Assembly (NCBI GenBank): GCA_030838305.1
Contig: JAUTWY010000109.1
Coordinates: forward strand, 1-6,797
Source: Acidobacteriaceae bacterium
GTDB lineage: Bacteria > Acidobacteriota > Terriglobia > Terriglobales > Acidobacteriaceae
DNA: 6,797 bases
Reading direction: 5' to 3'
Shown here: positions 1 through 5,544 of the stretch, piece by piece
Numbering within the stretch: the stretch's first letter is position 1
Layout: every line of letters begins with the position of its first letter
Translations under genes and position numbers: made by a program
Notes under the pieces: model-generated
The model's input: only the letters and a program-made list of their open reading frames with translations
What the model was told of the DNA's origin: nothing
The model's database searches: none

Positions 1-1
1 C

Positions 2-100
2 GTCCTAGCTCTGATTCCAAATGCGCCTGTTCCGGTACGCGTTCCCGTTCCCGCACGCTTCGGACCCGCGTATGCCGAACCCGCGGTCACAGGAGATTGA
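2..100 (+). CDS. C-terminal tail of an upstream gene (partial, unidentified)
   Basis: A frame open from the left edge encodes 32 residues (starting VLALIPNAP, ending EPAVTGD) and stops at TGA 98-100. That stop shares its last base with the ATG of ccmH (TGATG), an arrangement typical of coupled operon genes. The piece is rich in proline and valine and contains no domain I recognise. From the context it is probably another cytochrome c maturation or thioredoxin-like gene, but this is inference only. A second frame, the one used by ccmH, is also open to the left edge, so the assignment rests mainly on the stop/start overlap and the more protein-like composition. Confidence 0.5.
   Translation, partial: VLALIPNAPVPVRVPVPARFGPAYAEPAVTGD
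91..95 (+). promoter_or_regulatory. Ribosome binding site of ccmH
   Basis: AGGAG lies 4 bases before ATG 100. An in-frame TTG at 97 is only 1 base from it, too close for initiation, so the ATG at 100 is the better start. Confidence 0.6.
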
Positions 101-609
101 TGTTGAGCCATCGAAACTTACTCTCCAGGCTCGGTGTACGAAGTGGCAAGGCCGTGCAGGCCGCGGCTGCATGTGCCGCCATTTTCGTATTGCTAGGTGC
201 TGGCGATCCCGCGACACGGTTCTCGGAAATCGGCCATCAGATGATGTGCGTCTGCGGGTGCAATCAGATTCTTCTGGAATGCAATCACGTCGGCTGCCCT
301 GACGCCGATGGCATGCGCAAGGAACTGCTGGCTGCCGTCACTCGCGGCGACAGTGACAGCCTGGTCGAGCAAGGCTTCGTGCAAAAATACGGACCAACCG
401 TTCTTGCCGCTCCCACCAATGCAGGCTTCAACCGCACCGCATGGATCGTGCCGTTTGCCGCACTCGGACTCGGATTCGTTGTCGTTGTGACCGTAATTCG
501 CGGATGGCGAAACGGCCTCCCCTCAGGTCCAACGAGATCTGCCTCGTTCCGCAACAGCGCTCAACTGGAACGATTCCGCAATCAAGCCGGCAAGGAGACC
601 GATCTATGA
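100..609 (+). CDS. ccmH: Cytochrome c-type biogenesis protein CcmH (variant cysteine motif)
   Basis: This 169-residue protein of the CcmH/CycL/NrfF family is a membrane-anchored thiol-redox component that handles apocytochrome c for haem attachment on the outer side of the cytoplasmic membrane. The N-terminus has a basic stretch and a hydrophobic segment (about residues 19-34) that acts as signal or anchor. The periplasmic head follows, then a second membrane segment at about 114-134 (WIVPFAALGLGFVVVVTVI) and a basic tail. The expected redox site is present in altered form: C50, C52, C54, then C61 and C66 with H63 between them (MCVCGCNQ, then CNHVGC), instead of the classical LRCxxC. The region after it (MRKELLAAVTRGDSDSLV, FVQKYGPTVLAAP) matches the family's usual helix and 'KYG..VL..P' segment. 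It overlaps the next gene by four bases (ATGA at 606-609). The family call is strong; the exact redox chemistry of the altered motif is not known from sequence. Confidence 0.88.
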   Translation: MLSHRNLLSRLGVRSGKAVQAAAACAAIFVLLGAGDPATRFSEIGHQMMCVCGCNQILLECNHVGCPDADGMRKELLAAVTRGDSDSLVEQGFVQKYGPTVLAAPTNAGFNRTAWIVPFAALGLGFVVVVTVIRGWRNGLPSGPTRSASFRNSAQLERFRNQAGKETDL

Positions 610-902
610 CGTGGCTATTGGTCTGCCTCGCGCTCGCGGTTGCGACGTCTTTCTATATTTTCTACCTGCCGGGAACGCTCTTTCTCGGTTCGGAAAAAAC
701 CCGCGTCGGATACCTGCGCGAACGCAAAGACGCCGTCTACGGAAACCTGCGCGACCTCAACTTCGAATACAAAGCCGGTAAAGTCCCCGAGGCAGACTAC
801 ATATCGCTGAAATCTTCCTTGCAAGACGAAGCCGCTACCATTCTGGCCGAGATCGCCCGCCTGGAAAATAATCCCGCGCCACGAAGAGGAGCCAGATCTT
901 GA
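606..902 (+). CDS. CcmI-like small membrane protein of the cytochrome c maturation cluster
   Basis: This 98-residue protein starts at ATG 606, four bases inside ccmH, with AAGGAG at 592-597 eight bases upstream. The frame is open further upstream, but the overlap and the ribosome site select this start. One N-terminal membrane segment (residues 1-27) is followed by a charged helical region. Residues 47-80 (NLRDLNFEYKAGKVPEADY and onward) resemble the cytoplasmic loop of CcmI, which in proteobacteria works with CcmH and CcmF in handing over apocytochrome c. The periplasmic TPR half of full-length CcmI is absent. The basic residues after the membrane segment (KTR, RERK) favour a cytoplasmic C-terminus. 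The same type of motif recurs at the end of the next protein. The role in cytochrome c assembly is inferred from position and motif. Confidence 0.75.
   Translation: MTWLLVCLALAVATSFYIFYLPGTLFLGSEKTRVGYLRERKDAVYGNLRDLNFEYKAGKVPEADYISLKSSLQDEAATILAEIARLENNPAPRRGARS
885..891 (+). promoter_or_regulatory. Ribosome binding site supporting a TTG start at 899
   Basis: AGAGGAG lies 7 bases before TTG 899. The other in-frame candidates, GTG 992 and ATG 1004, have no purine-rich site at a usable distance; the nearest, GAGGAG at 971-976, is 27 bases upstream of ATG 1004. Confidence 0.55.
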
Positions 903-2368
903 ACACGCGAATCGAGACTTCCACGCAGTCGAACTACCCCATATCAGTGAGTGCTAACGCGCACCCCGCCGAGGAGTTCTTCCCTCGCTCTGTGTCAGCA
1001 TTCATGCGCTCGACTTGCAGACCAGGACTGTTGCTATTGGCAGCCGCCTCAGTTCTTCTCCTCACCTCCCTCGCCGCCGCCCAAACCCTTACCGGCACCC
1101 TAAGAAACGCCAGCACCGGCAAACCCGCCGCCGGCGACGAAGTCATCCTCATCAAACTCGCTCAGGGGATGGAAGAGGCCGGACGCACCAGGACGGACTC
1201 CAAAGGCCAATTCACTTTCAAGCTCGACGATACCCAATCCCCGCATCTGGTGCGCGCCATCCATCAGGATGTCGCCTATCACCGCATGGCGCGTCCCGGA
1301 GCCACACCAATCGAGTTCGACGTTTATGACGTCGCAAGACAAATCGACGGAATCGCGGTGGTTGACGACATAATGCGCGTGCAAGTGGAGCAGGGACAGC
1401 TTGAAGTGATGCGCGTCTTCGCAGTGGAGAACAGATCGAACCCGCCGCGCACGCAGAGGAACGAACGCAATCTCGAGTTCTATGTGCCGGAAGGCGCGAG
1501 GGTGATTGGCGGCTGGGCGATGACCGCCGGCGGCCAGCCTATTAACTCCGCACCCGTGGCCGAAAGTGAGAAAAAAGATCGCTACTCTTTCGTCTTCCCG
1601 CTCCGGCCAGGCATTACTCAATTCCAGGTCGCATTCGCGCTTCCTTATTCCGGCAGCGCTAATCTCGATCCCAAGTCCCTTTACCCGCTGGGACGCTTCA
1701 TCACCATTCTGCCCAAGACCATGAAATTCACGGCCGGCCCTGCCGCGCGATTCAAGCCAATAAACGACCCCAACCACCCCGACTCCAATGTGCAAATGGC
1801 ATCAAACACTACAACCGGTCAAAGTCTTGCTTTTAATATTTCCGGCAAGGGCACATTCAAGCCCAGCCAGCAGAACCGCACTCAAGGCTCGGGAGAAACC
1901 TCACAAGGCTCCGGAGCGACTCCCGAGCGCGGTCTTCAGGCCCAAGACCGCCCCGGTGGTGGACTTGGCCCGCCCATCGATGCTCCTGATCCGCTGCAGA
2001 AATATCGCTGGTGGATTCTCGGCGGCTTGGCCGCGACATTGGCAATTGGCGGGGTCTACATCACCTCCCGGCAACAATCCGCCGCGCGGTATCTGTCGCG
2101 GTATAAGGCAGGTTCTTCCAAGCGAGCGACAAGCGAAATAGAAACTGATTACGAATCCGCAGCCGAAATTCTGGCGACGCCTCCGATGCACGGAAAGGCT
2201 GCATCCCGCTCCACTTCGATCCTGTTCGAAGGATTGAAAGAACAACTCTTCGATCTTGAAATTGAACGCCGGCAGGGCCAAATCTCGCAGGCAGAGTACG
2301 CCATAGCCAAATCCGCTCTCGATCAAACCCTCGAACGTGCCCTGAGGCGCGAGGCACAAGAAGCCTAG
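899..2368 (+). CDS. Exported carboxypeptidase-regulatory-like protein with membrane anchor and CcmI-like tail
   Basis: This 489-residue protein sits in the ccm cluster. Its TTG start overlaps the previous stop (TTGA). The first 35 residues are polar; a signal-peptide-like stretch follows (residues 36-61, MRSTCRPGLLLLAAAS through SLAAA). Residues 63-125 resemble a carboxypeptidase-regulatory/CnaB-type beta-sandwich (TGTLRNASTGKPAAGDEV, DSKGQFTFKL). Residues 125-320 form a further beta-rich exported region without an assigned function. Next come a Gly/Ser/Gln/Pro linker (321-365) and a membrane segment (370-389, RWWILGGLAATLAIGGVYI) followed by arginines and lysines, which suggests a cytoplasmic C-terminus. 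The tail at 449-482 (QLFDLEIERRQGQISQAEY and onward) matches the CcmI-like motif of the preceding small protein. I infer an assembly or scaffold role in cytochrome c maturation. If ATG 1004 is the true start, the protein is 454 residues. Confidence 0.75.
   Translation: MNTRIETSTQSNYPISVSANAHPAEEFFPRSVSAFMRSTCRPGLLLLAAASVLLLTSLAAAQTLTGTLRNASTGKPAAGDEVILIKLAQGMEEAGRTRTDSKGQFTFKLDDTQSPHLVRAIHQDVAYHRMARPGATPIEFDVYDVARQIDGIAVVDDIMRVQVEQGQLEVMRVFAVENRSNPPRTQRNERNLEFYVPEGARVIGGWAMTAGGQPINSAPVAESEKKDRYSFVFPLRPGITQFQVAFALPYSGSANLDPKSLYPLGRFITILPKTMKFTAGPAARFKPINDPNHPDSNVQMASNTTTGQSLAFNISGKGTFKPSQQNRTQGSGETSQGSGATPERGLQAQDRPGGGLGPPIDAPDPLQKYRWWILGGLAATLAIGGVYITSRQQSAARYLSRYKAGSSKRATSEIETDYESAAEILATPPMHGKAASRSTSILFEGLKEQLFDLEIERRQGQISQAEYAIAKSALDQTLERALRREAQEA
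1883..1915 (+). repeat. Short duplicated Gly/Ser linker repeat inside the CDS
   Basis: The codons for QGSGET (residues 329-334) and SQGSGA (335-340) contain near-identical DNA (CAAGGCTCGGGAG, then CAAGGCTCCGGAG), 21 bases apart. They lie in the flexible linker before the membrane segment, so this is probably a small local duplication with a spacer role. Confidence 0.5.
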
Positions 2369-2491
2369 GCTGCCAACAGACTCGACCAGCTCTCATGTCT
2401 ATGTGGCGGGCCGGATTTGCCGCATCAGCCGCTCCTGAAGGGAGCAGTCGTCGTTTCCATTCAGCGCTTGCTTGGATTCAGCGCAGCCCGT
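2369..2491. other. Convergent intergenic gap, weak bidirectional terminator candidates only
   Basis: The + strand ccm genes and the minus-strand beta-helix gene converge here. A 5-bp stem occurs at 2431-2445 (GCTCC, loop TGAAG, GGAGC), and another 5-bp stem with an 11-base loop at 2464-2484 (GCGCT/AGCGC). Neither has a real T-run on either side, so an intrinsic terminator is possible but not shown. A 9-bp direct repeat ATTCAGCGC occurs at 2459-2467 and 2476-2484 and overlaps the second stem. Confidence 0.3.
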
Positions 2492-4228
2492 TTACGGAAA
2501 GTTCGTCACTTTCGGCGTCACGCGAGGATGGATCGAGGTCGACTCGCCTGTGTCATCGATCACGTGACTGATCCCGCCGTGATCGCCTAGCGCCAGGGTA
2601 ATCATGTCGTGGAACCGCACGTCGGGACTCTTCGGCGTCTCGATTGCCCGGGTCAGCACCACATCCGGATGCTGGAAGACGCTGTACACGCCCAGACCCC
2701 ATGCCTCATGGCGCGTCACTCCGTCCGCCACTTTGTACGAGGCCCAGCCTTTCACCCCCGGCGCACTTGTATAGCTCGCCTGCTTCGGAGGATCGTAAGG
2801 AATCTCGGATTGATAAAAATACGTCCGCCCGCCGTTGCCTTTCCACAGAACCTGGAATTGCTGGTGATGCTCCACAAACAGGCCGTAGATCGTTACCTCA
2901 CTTCCATTCACCACCAGGCCGTTCTCGCTGGTATTCAGCTCCCAGCCCACTCCGTCGCCGTGGTCCGCTCTCCAAATCCACGTATGGTCTACTAGTGTGT
3001 CGTTGCTGTTGATCCTCAAATTCACCTTGGCCCGACCCACTCCCGCACCGCCCACTCGAAAGAAAACATCGTGCAGGGTGATCGGATCCTTTGCATGGCG
3101 CGCCCGGCTTGCCTCCGGCCCCACCTCTAGCAGCACCGGCGACTCGGTCGGCCCTGCATCGAAGAGCAGTCCCGCAATCTCAATCCCATCCGCATCGTCT
3201 GTGGTCATCGCCGCCGTACCCTTTACCGGACGCAGCGTCGCAAAACCCAGCCCCAGCACCACCGCATGCGGCCTTGCCACGCGAATCGGAGCGGTCAGTT
3301 CATAGATCCCCGGCGTTAGAATCAGGTTCTTGCCTTGGGCGAGCTGCGCGCTCATCGTCTCCGCCGTATCCACGTCCGGGCGCGCAATATAAAATCGCTC
3401 GATCGGAATCGTCTCTCCCCTGGTTTCTCCGCCGCGCCACGTAATCCCGACGCTGTCGCTGCGCAGTTGTGGAACCCGCACGCTGAACTCGCCTGCAGCA
3501 TTCACTTGCAGGAATGGCTTCTCGCGCACAACTGGGGTCTGCACCACCTTCGTGTACGGCGGCGAAGGCCACGTGCCTTCCGGTGGATGTACCACGCCGA
3601 CAAACACCATGTTCCAGTTCGCACCCGTCCAGCTCTTCCAATCGCAGTTGCGGGAGATCCACTGCTGCTGGCTGCCGGAGTCGACATTTCCGTCCACAAG
3701 CGAATCCGACAGCCAGCCGCCGCTTGCCCAGCCATGATTCTGGTGCAGCGCCAGGTCGCCGCCGACATGCATGCGCCGCAGCGATACTGCCTGCGAGACC
3801 GCCCACTGCATCTTGCCGCCCGCCGGCTTTACCGAGAGGCCTTCCGCAGCTCTCCAGAAAGTCGTCGTCGCATTGTTGTGTTCAAGGTTCGCATCCGCGT
3901 GCACGTCCGCAATCCGCGTCGCATCGGGCGACGCGCCAAGCCCTATTACTTCCGTGTAGAAGCCCACCGGCACATCCACGGAATAGCTTCCGGGAAGGAA
4001 CAGCAATGCACTGCGTTGGGTGCCGAACTCGTTGTGCTGCTGCGTCGCAAACACCGCATCAATCTGTTTTTGGATCGCCTGCGAGGACATCGACGGATCG
4101 AAGATTAGTACATTGGGTCCGAACACGGGCTTCGCGCCTTTCGCCGCAAGCGCTGGCAGGGCCAATGCCAGCAGACCCGCCGCGAAGCCCAACCGTGGCA
4201 GAAGCCGACGCGCGCGGTTACCCGACAT
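2492..4228 (-). CDS. Secreted right-handed beta-helix (pectate-lyase-fold) protein
   Basis: This 578-residue exported protein begins with a clear signal peptide: basic residues (RARR), a hydrophobic core LGFAAGLLALALPALAA, and probable cleavage near residue 29. The mature start (PVFGPNVLIFDPSMSS) and the segments VGFYTEVIGLG, WAVSQAVSLRRMHV, ASGGWLSDS, GSQQQW and WNMVFVG recall a large family of bacterial and fungal secreted proteins, often annotated loosely as 'coagulation factor 5/8 type' or 'adenylyl cyclase'. The alternation of short beta strands fits a right-handed beta-helix of the pectate lyase superfamily. The opening motif occurs twice, near residues 75-100 and 301-330, suggesting two helix domains in tandem. 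Substrate and catalytic residues cannot be assigned; polysaccharide binding or cleavage outside the cell is a guess from the fold. There is one cysteine (C195). The ribosome site is weak (GGTGA a few bases before ATG). The gene stands alone on its strand. Confidence 0.8.
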   Translation of the reverse strand: MSGNRARRLLPRLGFAAGLLALALPALAAKGAKPVFGPNVLIFDPSMSSQAIQKQIDAVFATQQHNEFGTQRSALLFLPGSYSVDVPVGFYTEVIGLGASPDATRIADVHADANLEHNNATTTFWRAAEGLSVKPAGGKMQWAVSQAVSLRRMHVGGDLALHQNHGWASGGWLSDSLVDGNVDSGSQQQWISRNCDWKSWTGANWNMVFVGVVHPPEGTWPSPPYTKVVQTPVVREKPFLQVNAAGEFSVRVPQLRSDSVGITWRGGETRGETIPIERFYIARPDVDTAETMSAQLAQGKNLILTPGIYELTAPIRVARPHAVVLGLGFATLRPVKGTAAMTTDDADGIEIAGLLFDAGPTESPVLLEVGPEASRARHAKDPITLHDVFFRVGGAGVGRAKVNLRINSNDTLVDHTWIWRADHGDGVGWELNTSENGLVVNGSEVTIYGLFVEHHQQFQVLWKGNGGRTYFYQSEIPYDPPKQASYTSAPGVKGWASYKVADGVTRHEAWGLGVYSVFQHPDVVLTRAIETPKSPDVRFHDMITLALGDHGGISHVIDDTGESTSIHPRVTPKVTNFP

Positions 4229-4298
4229 ACATCACCACTGAATCCGAGGGCATCAGCATGGGAAGACTATTCCGTGCCACTTGACCGGCATGACTGGG

Positions 4299-4304
4299 AT
4301 TGTA
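4299..4304 (-). promoter_or_regulatory. Possible -10 element for the beta-helix gene
   Basis: On the minus strand this reads TACAAT, one base from the TATAAT consensus, and would give a 5' leader of about 60 bases. No good -35 lies 16-18 bases upstream. It sits within an imperfect inverted repeat (GGGA at 4296-4299, TCCC at 4307-4310). Confidence 0.25.
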
Positions 4305-4368
4305 ATTCCCGACAGGGTACGACTTTCCCACCTCAAAGAGCAAACTTCCGCCACCCGTAACCTTTAAG

Positions 4369-4386
4369 AATGAAGGAAATGAAGGA
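4369..4386 (+). repeat. Perfect tandem duplication of a 9-mer
   Basis: AATGAAGGA occurs twice in direct succession. Whether it is a binding-site pair or a slippage product cannot be told from one copy of the locus. Confidence 0.7.
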
Positions 4387-4393
4387 CCCGGCC

Positions 4394-4430
4394 GCTCGTA
4401 GAGTAGCCCAGACGGAGGGCGATAGCGAGC
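4394..4430. repeat. Nested inverted repeat
   Basis: An outer stem GCTCG (4394-4398) / CGAGC (4426-4430) encloses an inner stem GCCC (4406-4409) / GGGC (4417-4420) with a 7-base loop. It lies upstream of any likely doxX transcript start, so a DNA-level or repeat-element role is more likely than an RNA leader role. Confidence 0.4.
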
Positions 4431-4454
4431 AGATCTGTACCTCGACAAAAAGAA

Positions 4455-4468
4455 TCCTTATATAAGGA
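4455..4468. promoter_or_regulatory. Perfect 14-bp palindrome, probable MarR-family operator
   Basis: TCCTTATATAAGGA is identical to its own reverse complement. It lies 64-77 bases before the doxX start codon and contains TATAAG (4461-4466), which could serve as a -10 element, so a bound dimer would cover the promoter core. The second gene of the operon encodes a MarR-family dimer, and such regulators usually bind palindromes of this size upstream of their own operon. No convincing -35 is seen at normal spacing. Confidence 0.55.
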
Positions 4469-4490
4469 CAATTCATCTTACTCTCTGTTT

Positions 4491-4504
4491 GCCCTGCTCA
4501 GGGC
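4491..4504 (+). promoter_or_regulatory. Short inverted repeat in the doxX 5' leader
   Basis: GCCCTG-CT-CAGGGC has perfect 6-bp arms with a 2-base spacer, 14 bases before the doxX ribosome site (GGAGGG, 4519-4524). It may be a second protein-binding half-site pair or a small RNA hairpin. The 2-base spacer is too short for an ideal loop, so in RNA one base pair would have to open. Confidence 0.35.
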
Positions 4505-4531
4505 AGCAACCTTGCGACGGAGGGAATTTCT

Positions 4532-5011
4532 ATGTTTCGTAAATTGATTGCCACCGACAACGACATTGCAACCGCCATTCTTCGCCTAGTGCTGGGAATA
4601 ATTTTCTTCGCCCACGGCGCGCAGAAAATGCTCGGTTGGTTCGGTGGATACGGGTTCACCGGCACGATGGGCTTCTTCACGGGAGTCCTGCACATTCCAG
4701 CCGTATTCGCATGTCTCGCCATTTCTGCGGAATTCTTCGGCGGATTGGGCCTTATCTTCGGACTGCTCACGCGTGTCGCGTCCTTTGGGATCTTCTGCAA
4801 CATGGTTGTCGCCGTCGCGATGATTCATGGTCAGTTCGGCCTCTTCATGAACTGGACTGGCACACAAAAGGGAGAAGGTTACGAATACCACCTCCTCGCG
4901 CTGGCGGCTACTGCCTTACTGATGCTTCGCGGCGCAGGAGCAGCTTCCGTCGATCGCCTGTTGTCTTCCCCGGCGAACGACAGGATCACGGCCCGGCCCC
5001 AAGCTGCCTAA
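4532..5011 (+). CDS. DoxX family membrane protein
   Basis: This 159-residue integral membrane protein of the DoxX family has four predicted helices (about 12-33, 55-78, 82-100 and 117-135). Family signatures visible are the first helix ending in FFAHGAQKMLGWFGG, the second segment SAEFFGGLGLIFGLLTR, and GYEYHLLALAATALLML in the fourth. GGAGGG at 4519-4524, seven bases before ATG, sets the start. Named after a thiosulfate:quinone oxidoreductase subunit in an archaeon, most bacterial members are of unclear biochemistry and are tied to quinone, thiol or redox stress; MhqP of Bacillus subtilis is one, and it is controlled by MhqR. The stop shares one base with the start of the regulator gene (TAATG), so the two are likely cotranslated. 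The role in quinone or electrophile defence is inferred from this pairing. Confidence 0.88.
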   Translation: MFRKLIATDNDIATAILRLVLGIIFFAHGAQKMLGWFGGYGFTGTMGFFTGVLHIPAVFACLAISAEFFGGLGLIFGLLTRVASFGIFCNMVVAVAMIHGQFGLFMNWTGTQKGEGYEYHLLALAATALLMLRGAGAASVDRLLSSPANDRITARPQAA

Positions 5012-5544
5012 TGAAAAAGAGCCCACGCATTACGGCACCTCGGCTGTGGCTGGTGATTACGAAGAGCTACCGCGTGCTGAGCCTTCTGGCGGAACGGAGT
5101 ATCGCCAACACGGGACTATGCCTAACGGATTTCGCCGCGCTGGAAGCTCTCTTGCACAAAGGTCCGCTCACGATTTCGCAAATTCAGGAGAAGGTGCTGC
5201 TGGCCAGTGGCTCGATGACTGCGGCAGTCGATCGTCTTGAGAAGCTCGGGCTGGTGCTACGCAAGGCGAGCCCAAGTGATCGACGCTCGCGAGTCTTGGA
5301 ACTCACGGCAGAAGGGAAGCGGCTGGCGGCATCGTGCTTCAAGAAGCATGCGAACGACCTTGGGGAGCTCATGTCGGCACTGTCAGAGAAGGAGATGCAA
5401 CAACTCCACGGATCGCTTAAGAAGCTCGGGCTACTCGCAGCGGCAAAACTTGGGAACAAGAAACACGGTTCAGGCGCAATAAGGAACCGGCTACAAAATG
5501 ATCACAGAGTGAGGGAAACCGCAAATGCAAATTGGCATCGATAG
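5011..5544 (+). CDS. MarR family transcriptional regulator, MhqR-like
   Basis: This 177-residue winged-helix repressor candidate starts at ATG 5011, which overlaps the doxX stop. No ribosome site of its own is visible, so translation probably depends on coupling. Helix 1 covers about residues 10-33. The stretch LTDFAALEALLHKGPLTISQ (38-57) leads into the DNA-binding helices, with the recognition helix near LASGSMTAAVDRLEKLGLV (64-82). The wing carries the family signature SDRRSR (89-94) followed by VLELTAEGK. The pattern 'FAALEALLHKGP ... EKVLLASGSMT' is closest to the MhqR-type regulators that sense quinones and related electrophiles. Two cysteines are present (C37, C109); C37 sits just before the conserved LTDFAALEAL segment and could sense oxidation, but this is speculation. 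After residue 146 there is a polar tail that overlaps the next gene by 20 bases. Confidence 0.87.
   Translation: MKKSPRITAPRLWLVITKSYRVLSLLAERSIANTGLCLTDFAALEALLHKGPLTISQIQEKVLLASGSMTAAVDRLEKLGLVLRKASPSDRRSRVLELTAEGKRLAASCFKKHANDLGELMSALSEKEMQQLHGSLKKLGLLAAAKLGNKKHGSGAIRNRLQNDHRVRETANANWHR
5511..5515 (+). promoter_or_regulatory. Ribosome binding site inside the marR-type gene
   Basis: GAGGG lies 9 bases before ATG 5525 and within the last codons of the regulator gene. It fixes the start of the oxidoreductase gene and explains why its 5' end overlaps. Confidence 0.55.

Larger units (their letters stand above)
4229..4531. other. Divergent intergenic region with regulatory structure
   Basis: These 303 bases separate the beta-helix gene (leftward) from the doxX operon (rightward) and should carry promoters for both. 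Visible elements are a possible minus-strand -10, a 9-bp tandem duplication, a nested inverted repeat, a perfect 14-bp palindrome and a short hairpin next to the doxX ribosome site. A minus-strand frame of 76 codons (4218-4448) is open, but it begins with TTG, has no ribosome site I can see and ends inside the start of the beta-helix gene. I do not call it a gene. Confidence 0.6.

Noticed and set aside
1100..1795. 231-codon minus-strand open frame antisense to the carboxypeptidase-regulatory-like gene
   Set aside because: The + strand protein has a signal peptide, domain and membrane segment in order, plus operon overlap. The antisense frame is rich in His, Arg and Gly without domain pattern, as expected for the complement of GC-rich coding DNA.
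2362..2371. AGCCTAGGCT palindrome over the stop codon of the 489-residue protein
   Set aside because: It has no loop and no T-run, and is only 10 bp with half of it inside the coding sequence; probably chance.
3335..4284. Long + strand frames (up to 257 codons) antisense to the beta-helix gene
   Set aside because: They are Arg-, Pro-, His- and Ser-rich shadows. The minus-strand frame has a clear signal peptide and recognisable family segments over its whole length.
4218..4448. 76-codon minus-strand frame in the divergent intergenic region, ending 11 bases inside the beta-helix gene
   Set aside because: It starts at TTG with no ribosome site I could see, has no recognisable domain, spans the tandem repeat and inverted repeat, and would place a gene across the expected promoter of the beta-helix gene. 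Conservation in a related genome would be needed to revive it.
4636..5010. Upstream extension of the regulator reading frame within doxX
   Set aside because: The extension is the +2 frame of doxX and Arg/His-rich. The MarR fold begins right after ATG 5011, which overlaps the doxX stop.
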